Below are positions 1 to 12,994 of a stretch of 64,000 nt of DNA, one piece after another. Positions within the stretch are counted from its first letter, which is position 1. The number at the start of each line of letters is the position of its first letter. The notes beneath the pieces are model-generated. The model worked only from the letters and a program-made list of their open reading frames with translations. It ran no database searches and was not told the origin of the DNA. The position numbers were made by a program, and so were the translations under genes. The stretch is from Irpex lacteus (lineage: Eukaryota; Basidiomycota; Agaricomycetes; Polyporales; Irpicaceae): the NCBI GenBank assembly GCA_001986395.2, contig MQVO02000055.1, forward strand, positions 1-64,000, given 5' to 3'.

Positions 1-3000
1 GACGGCCGTACTACGTACGTATGATAGCTTCGGAATCATTAGACTTATAGCTGACCAATGAAAATATTCCTACATTGATCTGAAAGGCTCTTAAGGCCAC
101 CCTCCGTACCAAACGACGAATCTTACGCCGGACCGTATTGTGATCCCGTCTCGGCCATTCCGTCAAGGAGAACACAGCCTCCTCTTGAGCTGAGATATCC
201 AGACAGTTCGAAGTCTGAGGCTACAAGATCGCTTCGATCATTTCAGGGACAGGGGTTTCTGACTGCTACTATGATCGAGGACGAAGTCAGAATGGAGCAC
301 GACCAGGTCAGAGTCCATTAAATAAGCGTCGCGGATGGCTCAATGCCAGAGTAGCTGTGCGTAGATCCCACTAAAATTGGGTTGCCAGTTGAATCTATAC
401 AAATGTTTCTTTCGACAGATAGTACCTTGATACGTGCCAACATTTTAATTGCCAGGTGACGTATCGGCGCCCTCCATTTCGGAATCAGCGGAGTTATGCA
501 ATGACAGAGAAATATAGCGATACAGAACGACAGCAGAGCAAGACAATCATATCGTAGGATGACTAAACGGCAGAAAGCGCAGCAGGGCAACGGGAAGAGC
601 AAATTCTCAATGATACAAACATGATTAGGATACTAGCAAGTGCACATCAGCGCACTAGGCCCTCTGTGCGGAACTAAATCCATAAATACGAGCGTGCGAC
701 ATCAGCGTAGGAGCAAGCGGAGGTGAATGGCCACGTACACTGGAACATATGTACACTGAATATCTCGCTTTGTGCAGTTACCGCACCTCGGCCGTCCTCC
801 GTCACATTTCAATTTACGGCCTGAAGAGCGCTGTGTAAGCACCACGACTCAGCATGAACTGTTTAGTGGGCGTTATACCTCTACAGAATTGACACGCCAT
901 CGGGGTTCTTCGTGGTATTCTCTGATACTCTGTATCGTCCTGCTGGCCTTGGTCATTACTAGTCTATACACGCGAACGTTAAAGGCAGTACGTGATAGGG
1001 ATTCATCAATCGCTCGTACCTGTGCTTCGCTCATAGCGGTATGTCAGCAGATCTCAAGATGTATCCTTTCAGTTGTGTGGTGTCGCAGATCTCTTAGTGC
1101 TGGTCCTTCCCGCATCTTATATGCAAGCTCGGCGTCAGGTAAGCCTTGAGAATACCTGCTATAGAGCTGATGCACCCCCACATCAGATGAGATCCTGCTA
1201 TTGCAATCATCACCCGGGCAGCAACAGTCCGGGGGGATCCATAGGACGGACTAGACAAACTTCGGCGAGATGCCTGAAGTGCGCTAATCCATAGTTCAGG
1301 CCTTGGCGCAGGGACACTCCTCTAACGAAAGGAGCTACCCAACAGCAGAACAAAGGGTCGAAATGCTCATAACTGCGCTGGGTTCCTACACTTATCCTAT
1401 TATGTGCTTCTGCCATGGTAGCGGTCTCGTTCGGTATGTGCAGTTGAATCAGTGACGTCTCTTTTAGCATCGGAGGTCGGCTTGCCATCGGCAAACAGTC
1501 TAGTTGCTTTGTTACTGAGGAAATCCCGGGTGATATGTCGTACCGTCCTGGGAGCGCTATTGCACGTCACGAGTATAACTATCGCAGCAAACTCATCTGT
1601 GCACGAGGCCGTCCGCCCGGTAAGTACTGTTAGGGTATCGTCATCTTATCATGACTGACCACACAAATTAGCGCGCCAGATAACCCACCATAGCGTCGAT
1701 GCTTCGCCAGCTCGATTGCATGCCCGTAGCTCACCTATAGAACTCCCTTTTCAGCTCCCTGATTGAACGAGGAGAGCATATGTTTCATCCTATGGACGAT
1801 TGATCGTCTCCGCCAACGCCACAATCTATCTCATGTAAGTGTTCCCTGCTACGAGTAATCCTTGGTATCTTCGACATAATTGATTTTTATCTTGGCTATC
1901 ACAGAATTCAATGAATGTCACTATGTACACATCCTGTCTACTATTTGGCTTACCGATCACGGACCCTCGCCCATTTAACCAAGACCTTTACCAGAGCTTA
2001 CCTCAAACACGAACAACTGCGAGTGGTACAACCATCCCGCTAATAGCGTGGCTTTGGATGACGCTCCCGATGCAGGTCGGATGCTCTGCTGACGCCAAGT
2101 TTGAAGAACTAGTCGTATTGTGAACATGTCAAGGACCTCTTCTCTGGAAGCTACTGGCAGTGGATGCTTGTATGGCGGGCTGTGCAACGCCCTGCACCAA
2201 AGCGCTCCCTTGTGGCTGCGGTGTGTTCCGAATGGTATCGTTCTTCGGTCCTTCATAAACGCCCTTTCAAGCGGAGTACGATGAGTCTAACCCGTATATT
2301 CGCGGTGTTGCGGCATCCTGATGACGGTCAGTCATCTCCCCACTTGCACATACTATAGACTGACCGTGAATTGCTAGGCACGCCACTTTTACACAGCTCA
2401 CGAGGAAATATGCTATCTCCACGACGCTGCATGTCGCATAGCCGTGGCAGTTCATTGACAGATATCAAGACTGCGTGATGAGTGTCGTGTCAATGGGCGT
2501 AGTATTGAAGAAACCTACCCTGATACTCGTGATTGTGGCCGCTACGCCCGGTGCCCCACAAGATTTGTGTGCAGGAGCTACACGTACGCCTTGTCAGTTG
2601 AGCATCGTCAGATCAACAAGCGAGTTGGATACCATCGGGACGGCTTTCATGATGCAGGGTAGTGTCAATAGATTCAGTAGAATGGGTCGTCTACTCACTT
2701 TACGTTTCTGTCTACAAGCTCCTACTTTACAATCCGTCTCGGGTGTAGTTTATTGCTGGCAGTTAGGTACTAGCAGTAAATTAACTTGTCAGAAAACGGA
2801 GGAAAGCCGTTCATTCCCGTCGATCCTCGCTTACTAATTAATGGCCCCAGAGAAAAGGTAAGATGCTCGCAGTCGTCACTGAACAATTGCATCATTACTG
2901 CGTACACCGACCGAGTCGCCTGGCCCCTTTTCACGAGTCGAACCACACCGTTCTATTAGACAGAACTTCGTTAGTTTATATCATCTCCAAATGGCTCGCA

Positions 3001-3067
3001 TATTGCAGTAGTACATTAAAGCAGTGTTGACGCTACAATACATTCTTGTGATAAACATCTTGTGTGA
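1..3067. other. Gene-free left end
   Basis: No open frame here shows protein-like composition, a recognisable motif, or a chain of frames linked by plausible introns. Frames reach at most about 125 codons and read as chance sequence. No tRNA-like fold, tandem array or terminal repeat was seen. The stretch ends at the stop codon of the ornithine aminotransferase gene. Confidence 0.6.
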
Positions 3068-5304
3068 TTAATCATCCAAGACCTCCTTGAAACCCTTCTC
3101 GCTATCCCCCTCACCCGGAATCTCGTCAACCTGTATTAACCACGAGGATCCGTCAGCGCACCTCATCGCCATCCCTGACAGTAGTTGACTCACCTTATCA
3201 AGGTCCTCCAAGGATTCCCCAATGATTCGCACCGCCTTCAACAAGTCCTCCTCAGAGATAACGAGCGGAGGAGCGAATCGGATACTAAGACGAAGAACAG
3301 GGTTAGAAAAGAAGCATTACTGTCGAACCCATCACGTACATGTTAACGTGAGTAGGCTTGGCCAAAACCCCGCGACTCTTCAGCAACAGGCACAATTGCC
3401 ACGCGGTACGTCCGCGCACGCTCTTCGCCTCGTCAATCACAACTGCGTTTAGCAGCCCGCGGCCACGAACGGTCTTCACGAGAGGGGAATTGAGAGCGCG
3501 CACAGCTGACCGGAATTTTTCGCCCAGCTCGAAGGCGCGCTCCGCCAGCTTCTCTTCGACTAGTACATCAAGTGCTGTCATGGCCACGGCGCATCCCAAT
3601 GGGTTTCTACGTGATGATCGCCCATGCTTAGAACTATTGTCGTTTGTAGCAAACAACCCCACTCACCCTCCGTAAGTGCTGCCGTGCTCTCCTGGCTGGA
3701 TGCACAACATGACATCCTTGTCAGCTAGGACAGCAGACACCGGATACACTGTTCCAGGATTTCCGATTAGCACGCTCTCACGCCAGTACAAGGTCGCGAA
3801 TAACTTACGGCCGCCAGATAGGGCTTTCCCGAGGAGAACGATGTCGGGTCTTATTCCCTCGTACTCATAAGCCATCATCTTACCAGTCCGGCAAAGACCC
3901 TGGCGTAATAGAGGTGTCAGTCTGGAAAGAATAGCGGCGATGTCTGGAGTGCGTCTACCGTCTGGATTTCGTCACAGATGAGCAATACGTTGTGCTTCGT
4001 GCACAAGTTTCGGACACTTTGCAGGTAGCCTTCTGGCGGAACGACAATCCTATGAATAGAAGTGGCGTCGGCGACCCGTGCTATTCACGAAGGAAGGCAG
4101 GAAGACTTACCCGGCTTCCCCTTGAATTGGCTCGACCAAGAACGCAGCCACGTTCTTTCCGTACAGCTCCAAGGCACGTTCAAGATCGGATATCTCGCCG
4201 TAGCGAATGGTTCTCTCGGTGCCTTTATCGTCGTACACTGGTCCGACTCCCTGAAGGTAGGGACCGAAGCCAGTGCGGCTCTCCGGGTCAGTGCTCATAC
4301 TACAGAAACCGGCGTGAGTCAATTGAGAAAGCTTGTCGGAGGGCGGATGGCGATACACACCTGATAACACCAAGGGTACGGCCGTGGAAGTTGCCTTCCA
4401 CGCTCAAAACGATAGCCTTCCCCTCCGGAACGCCTTTCTTCTCATATGCCCACTTACGGGAGAGTTTCAGGGCAGTCTCGACCGCCTCAGCACCAGTGTT
4501 CATGGGAAGGACCATATCAAACCCCAGCAACGACGTAACCTTCTTCGCATACTGCCCGAAGACTGAATTGTAGAATGCTCGAGAAGATAGGGTGAGCTTC
4601 TGTGCTTGTTCCACGAGGGTGGCAACAATACGAGGATGGCAGTGGCCCTGTAAGAGCCATGACAAGAGCCAGAGTCAGTGACATACGAGACGTTGATGGT
4701 GGCAAATACGGACTTGGTTGACAGCCCTATCAGAAAGCAGGACGTTGTTAGCGGAAACGTTCGAAGGACATGGAAAAGAGACTTACGAGTACGCTGACAG
4801 CATGTCGATATATTCATTTCCCTCGGGATCCCATACCCTAATCGGGTTTCGCCCGACATCAGTCCGACCGTTAAAGTCGACACGCAAAATTCACTCACTT
4901 TGCTCCTTTCGCGGATTCAAAGACGACAGGTAAGGGATGATAACTGAAGAACAAGGTATACAATACATCATCAGCACCCGATCGTATGTTTTACAAGAAC
5001 ACGAAATCGGCGAACAACTATTGTCAACCTGAAGTTTGCGAGCAACTAGTGACTCTGTTCCAAGCAGGCCCGGGAAAGCGAGAGAATTCCGGCGGAACCG
5101 TTCTCTGTGACGATCTCCTCGTCGGACCGCTGATATAGGCAGTTTTACTTACTTGTGTGCGCCATACTCGTGCTCCAGATGAATAACATCCGCAGAGGTC
5201 AGATGGATCTCTCCTTTCTTGGACTGGGCTGTTCCGTTTGATTTCTTCGCGGCATCTGCGTGGCCGTTTGAGACCTCGGTACGAATAGTTGCAGCAGGAG
5301 CCAT
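3068..5304 (-). CDS. CAR2: Ornithine aminotransferase (multi-exon)
   Basis: PLP-dependent ornithine delta-aminotransferase, which converts ornithine and 2-oxoglutarate to glutamate semialdehyde and glutamate in arginine catabolism. The N-terminal exon starts MAPAATIR and ends in LEHEYGAHK. Later exons read [30 protein letters not shown], then GHCHPRIV, a long exon with [15 protein letters not shown] and [23 protein letters not shown], and the PLP-lysine exon [14 protein letters not shown]. The C-terminal part has [15 protein letters not shown] and [14 protein letters not shown] and ends FKEVLDD. At least seven GT-AG introns are needed, all about 50-80 bp. Every canonical block of the fold-type I class-III aminotransferases is present in order, so the gene looks intact. 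Exact exon ends at the C-terminal side (3270-3350 and 3870-4110) were not all resolved. The upstream neighbour is a co-directional DHHC gene. Confidence 0.93.
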
Positions 5305-5742
5305 TGAGAGTATTCAAGAAATTCAAAAGATAGGGAGCGTGTATGCTACGGAGTGGTCGTGGTGGTGGTCGTAAAGAAAGATGTGTGACGAGTCAGGCGA
5401 GGCCGACGCCAGCTTCTCACCAGACTCAAGCACCTCCGTTTATGGCAATTATGGAGGCGGATCATCGCGCCTAAACGCCACTCGCTGTAATCACATGAAG
5501 AACAGATTATAATTTACTCAAGATCGTGGACATCCGTGCATTATTAGCGCTAAGTAGCAATTATAGTACAGTGTGGTATATATCCAAGTCCAAGAGGAGC
5601 CCTCGTAGAGACAGCATCTAGGAAATAGTATGTAAAGCGCAGATGTGATACTTGAAAGGTATCTGAGATCTGACGAGTCATTGGGATTAGTCCGACACGC
5701 CGCAACAAAATTCATTAGACTTACAAATGATGACATGAATAC
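5305..5742. other. Intergenic spacer, OAT promoter side
   Basis: About 440 bp between the OAT start codon (5304) and the stop of the next minus-strand gene (5743). It should hold the OAT promoter and the 3' UTR of the DHHC gene. No distinct motif or repeat was seen beyond a short GGTGGTGG run near 5350. Confidence 0.5.
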
Positions 5743-7700
5743 TTATTGAAGCGCAGGAGGCCATTCACGACGCGGTCGCCATCGGCCTTCCTCGTCATGT
5801 CGTGGGTTAGGTACCCAGTGTATCCCGTCAGTCAGGGTGTGTCCAACAGGCACTGTGGAAGCAGGTCAACCGTGTGACAGCTCAGCCAAGCAGAAACACA
5901 CTTACAGAACCACCCCCACTTGCTGGACCCCATGACTGATATCCAATTTTCCCTAGTACTTCCCAGCCACCAGAGATTCCCTTCCTCATCAATACGACCC
6001 CACTCCTTATCCCACTGCTCTCTGGTCTTACGCTTGGCTCTGTACATGGAGAGAAGAGTGATCAGTTCCTTGTCAGATAGGCTCAATGACGTATCAAAAG
6101 TTGTGTATACGATTGAAAGGGACTCACCTAAATTGGTACCAGGCATACATTCGCGAGAGTTTGTCTTTCTCACGTTCCTTTATGTCGCGCGCCCGCATTT
6201 GTTCTACAGTTGACTGGTTGAATACAATCAGTCTGATGTGAGTCAATAGCAGCACGACCGTGAATAGCGTGAATAGCGCAGATCTGTAACATAAAAAAGG
6301 GAAATTCAGTGAAGTACTGTACAATCGCCTGTTGGCTCGACAGAAGCAAGTTCCACGTACAAGGCGATGATCACAATATACTGTGGATCCAGATCGTCAT
6401 GACGTTCCTCGCTGACCACTCCTGCGACTAGGGTCGCGAAAACCCACGAGCAGAAAACGGACGCCCACTGCAGAAAGTGCACGAAGTACTGCACACGGCG
6501 TTAGGGCTGAGGTAGTTGCATCATAACGATATGATCAAACATACTTTGTGATTGCGAGCACCCACACACTGTCCGATCCCTGCAAAATACTACGTCAAGG
6601 TCGCGGCAACAAGAACTTGACGATACATACATGGGCAATGATGGTCGTATTTGAGCACACACTGTGTCAAATAATGTCAGCCACAGTTACCACGCGCGCT
6701 GTGGTTGACACGTACTGTTCCACAAGCACGACAGTGATGTGCCCGCATCGGCTTGATGAAACCTTCCTTGTGGCAGTAGCGGAAATCTGGTCTCATGATG
6801 GGTGTCTTTGGAGGACTACGGGTGAACATCATTGGAAGTCTCGAGTCGTGAGGATTTGAACTGGGTGGTGGCGCGGCCGAACGAACGCCAGCTCGAACAT
6901 GTGCAGGTGCAACAGCAGTTATAGCATCTGTCACTCCGGCATTCTGGTCTGGAGTATGAGGACATCAAGAACCTGCCTCATGCAACGCCCTGTAATGGAG
7001 TTTCGCACCTTGTTGTCCAGGTTTCTCAACCATCCTCGGCTCAGAATGCAACGTGGACCCTTCGACTTGCGAGTGGTGAGGATCATTGTGTCCCCCAGGT
7101 ACATATTGGTATTGTCCAGCACCGAGGCTGCTCGTGGAATCCCACCAGCGAGGAACGTCTTCGGGTCTGTCATACACCGGCGGTGGAGTCTGCTCGACGT
7201 ACTAGTAATGACCCTATGTAAACAAACGGCTCCGTAAGACAAGGTACATGAACTCACGTCACGAGCATATCCGGGAGATATGGATATTACCTGTTGTGGA
7301 AGTTTATAAGTAAGTTGAGGGAAAATAGTAGAGTGCGCACCATAACATACGCCCAAAGCATCAAGACTAGCAGTATGCAGAATATGACCAGAAAAGGGAC
7401 TAATAATAGTTTATTATAAGAAATCCCGCAGTAACAACAAGGCAACTACTCACTACCAGTCTTCCTTCCACTCAGCGGTCCAGTGTTATGTCTGATCATG
7501 GGCACACAAAACCGACCAATGTACACATACGACGCGTATCCGATGATGGCCAGCGTAATCCCAATTGTCATCTTGAGGACAATCCATGGCTGTGGCTGAC
7601 TCCTCCTTTGCTCTGACCTTTCCCTGGACTTCGCTGCCGCCTCCTGAACAACGCCACAACATTTTGCTTCCGAGTCTCCCGCCGACTCATCCTTCGCCAT
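5743..7700 (-). CDS. DHHC palmitoyltransferase
   Basis: Membrane protein S-acyltransferase that adds palmitate to cysteines of target proteins. The first exon (start 7700, MAKDESAG) contains a Cys-Cys pair, a basic RSERSEQRR-like stretch and a transmembrane segment (IVLKMTIGITLAIIGYASYV). A second hydrophobic segment follows after an intron near 7380. The cysteine-rich domain reads CHKEGFIKPMRAHHCRACGT, intron, CVLKYDHHCP, intron splitting the Trp codon, then IGQCVGARNHK, so the DHHC catalytic motif is intact. Two further membrane segments follow (SVFCSWVFATLVAG; SALFTLFTVVLLLTHI), with an NxSTVEQM block corresponding to the TTxE motif. The C-terminus (WGRIDEEGNLWWLG to REWPPALQ) is soluble. 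Topology is four transmembrane helices with a cytosolic DHHC loop. The specific family member (PFA3-like or other) was not decided. Confidence 0.9.
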
Positions 7701-8226
7701 GCGAGTTTCAAGATGGCCAGATAAACTTCCAGTTAAGCACTTGGTCGAATTAGAATGATCCAGACAGCGCAGAGAGTAAAGTTAGTAATGGAGGCTCAAG
7801 ACATGGGAGTGGTGAAACCAGAGGACGTCACAAGCGGCTTGCTTTCCACAAACGGCAATTGTTGTCAGCCGTCACGTGAAAACGTGTCATTTATCTTACG
7901 CGGCGCGATATCGCGTGCTAATCCGGTCTTGTTCTCTCTGAATCCTTCAGTGACTAGTCTCTATTGAACAGCTATCTTTGTCAGTCGAGACAAGAACATT
8001 TCAAGACGCATCTTTCACAAGCACTTCAAGCACTCTTATTGTGTGCAATATCCCTTGGTATCGGTAAAGCAGTTTCGGTTCTCATTCTTGGGTCAACCAT
8101 GGTACGGTCCAGTTTTGTTTGTATCACGGCTCCGGAGGCTGATGATAATCTAAATCTGCCATGGATTCCCATGCTTGATAACTTGCCCTTACGACGAGAT
8201 AGTCTACCAGACGTACGGATAAGCAG
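7701..8226. promoter_or_regulatory. Bidirectional promoter, DHHC gene / DCN1
   Basis: About 525 bp between two divergent start codons, so it should contain both promoters. A short first exon of DCN1 may also lie here, because an AG acceptor sits immediately before the ATG used at 8227. No TATA-like element is convincing. Confidence 0.4.
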
Positions 8227-9542
8227 ATGGAGGACGCCATCGCGCAGTTCTGTGGTATCACGGGTGCAACGTGAGTACTCAAAAGAATCCGCCGGCACGA
8301 GCTGTTATACGAGCACACGATTCGCACAAATAATAGTGTTGCTCGAAACTGACTGCAATTTATTTATTAGCCCTCGGGACGCAAAGAAATACCTGGAGAA
8401 ATACAACCGACGAGTCGACATCGCGATCGATGCCTTCTACAACGATCCGACCGCTGCTCGACCATTACACTCCTCAGGGCCATCTACAAGCAAGCTTAAC
8501 CAACTCTTTGACACGTACAAAGGTACGCCAGCTACCACTACCATAGTTACATGCCCGTCCCCGCTCATAAGCCTATTCTGTTAGATCCCGATGGCGATGA
8601 TATTACGGTCGACGGCACCATCAAAATGTGCGAGGATCTCGCGGTGGATCCAGAGGATGTTGTGCTGTTGGCAGTGGCATACGAGCTCAAATCACCGCGG
8701 ATGGGTGAGTGGACTCGTAAGGGTTGGACTGACGGGTGGAAACGCATCGGGTACGTGGCTTTCATAACATCTGTTTCCCATTTCCCAGCTTCTCTTCATA
8801 CAATCCACTTTCGCCTCCGCGGAATTGCGGCTCACCGCCACCTCGTTGTTTGGCTCGGTCAATATACCACCTTATGTCATTTTAACTTTCTCTCTAATGC
8901 TGATACCGCAATATATAGGTGCGACACTATCGCAACGATGAAAGCCTCTTTAATAAGGCTTCGAGATAAGCTAGGATCGGACGCCCATTACTTCCAACAA
9001 GTGTATAATTATGCTTTTGAATTCTCACGCCCTGCTGGCCAGCGCAGCCTTGGTACGCGAACATGATATTGCGACCCATGCGGGAATGGCTGACTTGAAA
9101 TAATAATACAGCGTTGGAAATGGCACAGGGCCTGTGGGCCTTGCTGATACCTCATGGCCTTCAAGGTGGAGCGCTGTCACACAAGCGAGAGGATGGGGAG
9201 GATGATGCGATGGGCATCGATGAGGATGGCTGGCAAGAGGAATACCTGGATTGGTGGTTTGAACATCTGAAAGAGAAGGGCGTCAAGGGTGTGAGCAAGG
9301 ATGTATGGCAAATGGTCAGCTCCCCCCTATTTCTGTCGGACTTGTCGGATCTTCTAATTTCATTCACAGTTCCTGGAATTTGTCCGCACCATTGACGCGA
9401 AGTTTGAGAAGTACGATCTAGAAGGTTGGCTTCAATCCTTCGAATCCCTAACATGACACTCATTTTTGACATAGCTGCATGGCCCTCTGCTATCGACGAC
9501 TTCGTTGAGTACGCAAAGCAGCGCGTAGCCTCTGGAAACTAG
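8227..9542 (+). CDS. DCN1: DCN1-like cullin neddylation protein
   Basis: Scaffold-type E3 that helps transfer NEDD8/Rub1 onto cullins. The product opens MEDAIAQFCGITGAT, intron, PRDAKKYLEKYNRRVDIAID, which is the N-terminal UBA-like helix bundle. The potentiating-neddylation (PONY) domain follows over several exons: LNQLFDTYK, DPDGDDITVDGTIKMCEDL, VVLLAVAYELKSPRMGEWTR, then TIATMKASLIRLRDKL, YNYAFEFSRPAGQRSL, LEMAQGLWALLIPHG, EEYLDWWFEHLKEK, FLEFVRTIDAKFEKYD and AAWPSAIDDFVEYAKQR. Introns are short (50-170 bp). The frame ends ASGN at 9542. A further short 5' exon cannot be excluded. Neighbours are unrelated in pathway. Confidence 0.9.
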
Positions 9543-10120
9543 CCACCTGCCAAACCACTCCCGACGGCGCTGAGTCATCATGATGCTAGCCCCACGGCGG
9601 GATACGGAGTAAACAAATCGTCGGGCTGTGAACAGGTACGATAGAGTATTGTATGTAAGAAACTACCTGTACGATATCAGCGGGCCTCGTGCATGTCACA
9701 ATGCATTTTGTCAAGATGTAGACGAACGCCTCAGGTTTTGATGTGGCGGGACTTGCGAGCCGCGGCATTCGTCGTAGGTGGTACCCTAAATCCCACTATA
9801 TTGCATTTTAGCCCAGCGACTATTCATTTTTGGACCAAACGAACCGTTAGATGAGACGGAAATGAGATGAAGATGATTAGTCTCCTCACTGTTACCCTGA
9901 CCTTCTTGACTGAGGACGCTGCAAAATACTGAGGTGGGTTGGAAAATTGAAATGCCATCGTTCTAATTTATGGGCGGCGTTGTCATCACACGCGGCGAGT
10001 ATACGTCTACGGGTGATATCTATCTCTATTTACAGCCATCATCCCAAAGTCCCCAGGGTTCATGCGGACGTGAGCTTGCGACACTGCGGACAACGTTACT
10101 CCAGTAGGTTATCATTGCAT
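9543..10120. other. Convergent intergenic region
   Basis: About 580 bp between the ends of two convergent genes (DCN1 and the POP8-like gene). No coding signal, repeat or RNA gene was recognised. Confidence 0.5.
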
Positions 10121-10531
10121 CTAAAATCCGTCTACGGCGAGAAGGGAAGGCAAAAACGGTGAATCCTTGACCAAGGATAGGTTTAGGGTAGTGGTAGATG
10201 CGGCCACCGCGGCCATAACTTTAGTGGCATCCCTACACAAAACTCACGTTAATATTCACTATGATAGCACGGTCAGGTCGTGGGCAGAGTTCTCTTCCAT
10301 GCATCGGCGGAGAAAGAAAACCGGGGGTGCTTACGTTGGCCTTAGGCGCAGAACTACATCTGTGCCATTGTCATCAATCCAGAGGATGTCCGTCTGGAGG
10401 TTCGCAGAGGTCAGCCCAAAGGACTGCAGAAGGGCGTCCTGGATGTGCTTCCGAACAGTCAGCGCGTCGTTGCAGGCGGGCGAAATGCTGTAACGGAGAT
10501 AGTGATAACTTGGTTCGTTGCTTCTGGACAT
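10121..10531 (-). CDS. POP8: POP8-like RNase P/MRP subunit
   Basis: Small two-exon gene of about 103 residues. Exon 1 (10335-10531) starts MSRSNEPSYHYLRYSISPA and contains LTVRKHIQDALLQSFGLTSA and DILWIDDNGTDVVLRLRPT. Exon 2 (10121-10232) starts with the second base of the split Thr codon and reads DATKVMAAVAAS, ending LLAVDGF. The intron is bounded by GTAAGC and TGTGTAG and the codon phase joins exactly. The length, the alternating beta-alpha pattern and the YHYLR...RKxIQDAL...G motifs match the Pop5/Rpp14/Pop8-like fold of fungal RNase P and RNase MRP, which process pre-tRNA and rRNA. The Pop8 assignment is from recall of the family and is less certain than the gene's reality. Such a short gene is easily missed by gene callers. 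Confidence 0.75.
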
Positions 10532-12994
10532 GCCTGGTATTTTTAGGACGGAGTACACTCAACGTTCGATATGTTCAGGATGGCTGTAACTTGGGAGAGC
10601 GGCCAAACTTGGCCAAACCCAATTGCAAGTGCGGCATTCGCGAGCGGCAGAGTCAGATCGGTTCAACTCAAGCTCATCATTTGATTGCAAATCAGAACCA
10701 GTCCGCCCAGCTATCGTGTGCCACAGCAGCGACGCCGGGAACTTGGTCTCTGACATGCATGATCCTTCGAATTCGCTTTATATATTCAGCAGGCGTGCTC
10801 GAGGCGTACTTGATGTGTAATTTGCTGGTTGGTGACACTAGCTCCGTTTTTCATCAGCCCAAGATACAATACTGACGAGACTTCTTTTCAGGTAATGCAT
10901 AGTGCTTGGTACGCAAGCACAACCCGTCGTCACTTAGTACTTAACTGTGACTTTGTGCTGAGCTGGAACGTAGTGGATGTGTTGTGCGATGGGATAATGT
11001 CAACCTCAATAGCTTTGCACTACAGGTTATCCTCAAGGTCCTCTGGCGCGATATTGAACTTTGGACCTTTGAACGTCAATTATACTTTCCATCTTCAATC
11101 CGTTAGTGTTGACTGAGGAACCATACATTTATCTGTCCTCCTCAGGCTCACAGTTTGGCTTTGCTAAATGGCAAGAGCTCCCAAATAACCGGATCTCTGA
11201 ATTCGGGCTGCTAACAGAGCGCTGTATACCTCATCCGCCTCGTCATCTGTTTAGTCGTATCAAAACATTCGACGGCGTTGTACTGGGAGATTAAACCTTG
11301 GTACAGGTATGTCGGATGTCTTACTTATAATGTCCTTCCAGCTCACTTATACACCACTTGAGCCTCATTACAGTAACGTATCGAAAGACGACCACCATTC
11401 CCCGAGCGACGTTCGAACCTTAAAGCTCAGCATAACCCACGCCTCAAGTCTGGCTTGCATCCAGACACTTCTCCGCTGTCTCGATCGGAGGTGTTGCTCT
11501 CACTCGCGCTCGATTCGATGCTCACTTTACCACGACAGTGATGAGTTGAGTTCGAAGCTTTTCCTCGAAGCTTGAAGCTGAAAACGTGCCACAGTATGTA
11601 TCTCCCGCAGACCGTACCCGAAGCTTAAGTATGAATAACGATGACCTCATTAGAAGGCAAACCGTTTCCGGGATTCTATGGAGTGCGGCACGACGAGGAG
11701 CTGTGCCTGGACGTGATTCCGTTGGGTGTTTTGAGCCGATGGTCGCAGAAAACAGATACTTTATGCTCAAAGCAATGACAATATTAATGTAAAAGTCAGT
11801 GCCTCTTCGAGACAGAAACTCAAGCGCTACGTTGACACTGGTTGACAGCTACTCACGCGTACGCATACACATATGCCTCGTGCCTTCGCTTCCGCCTGAT
11901 TCTGCTCTTCTAGCTTCAATTGCACGATAGCACCTGAGTGTTCATTGCCCGCACAAGAACTGCGGCGTATCTCTGGTCGAGCCTCGTTGACCGTAAGTTT
12001 GCGTACCGCGCCCTTACCGAAACTGAAAGGAATTCTCTTGTCCGCAGGATAGCCGATACGAGTCACTCTCACCAAGAAATCCACGTGCAGACCATTCATC
12101 CGTTTTACGTGTAACAAGGATACTCTGAGCCATGACTATCCCTTGCGCATCCAATCGCCATGGTCTGAATCGACTATACCTGATCGAAACGAACCATCGC
12201 TGAGCATAGTTTCCAAACACGGACCGTTATTCACAGAAAACGAGGATACTCGCGGATGGAGAAGCACAGAAATCGGTCGCTTTGTGATGAAAGCTCCTCG
12301 GGCAACCCTGCCCTACTTTAATCTCCTTTCGCAGAGAATCCTCGTTGTTTGCGCAGATCAACGTTCCGCTGAGTTGCATGGAATCCAGTGGCATCCCCGA
12401 GACGCGCTCCGATAGGGCCATTGGATTGTATGTCCCGACAGAAGAGGTATCTCGAGACGGAGGTGCGTAAAACATGTGGACGCTATTGAGATGGGCGTGC
12501 ACAGATTCGGCGGTGCTGTTCCATGTACTTGGCGATTGCCGTACGTATTTCGATCATGATCAACTCGGAGATTCTGAAGATTATTCTCGATTGCGATCGA
12601 ACCCCTGTTATGTACCCAAGTCAGCGGCCCGAGTCGGAGGCATGTCGACGCCAAGATCATACGAACAAAGCAGTCACCATATCGGCGTGGCCAGAATGAT
12701 TATCGAGGTTGGCCGCAACGATGCACAACAAAGGTATCGCGTATATATATACGTAACACAAAGAAAGTGTCTACAAAATAATGACGTTTCAAATCGTAAG
12801 TAGATAATCGAATGCTACAGAGTGTTGTACACTAATATGCGTGGCGAGACAGGTATGGTGTTAGTTGAAAACGTAAGATAGCGTAACGGGAAGTGCGAGG
12901 GAACCTTCGAATTGGAGGTATCAGCGCTCTGTTTGTTATGTCTAAAAGGTCTTATCGCTCACCTTGCGAAACACATGCAGGCCCGACCGCGGAT
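10532..12994. other. Gene-free stretch
   Basis: Nearly 2.5 kb without a supported gene. Open frames of 60-136 codons exist on both strands but none has family motifs or links to others through introns with consistent phase. The part nearest 10532 should hold the promoter of the POP8-like gene. Confidence 0.5.

Noticed and set aside
3992..4573. 193-codon plus-strand frame
   Set aside because: It lies antisense to conserved OAT exons and has no family features of its own.
10261..10875. 204-codon plus-strand frame
   Set aside because: It overlaps the POP8-like exon in antisense and has chance-like composition; the minus-strand gene explains the conservation pattern.
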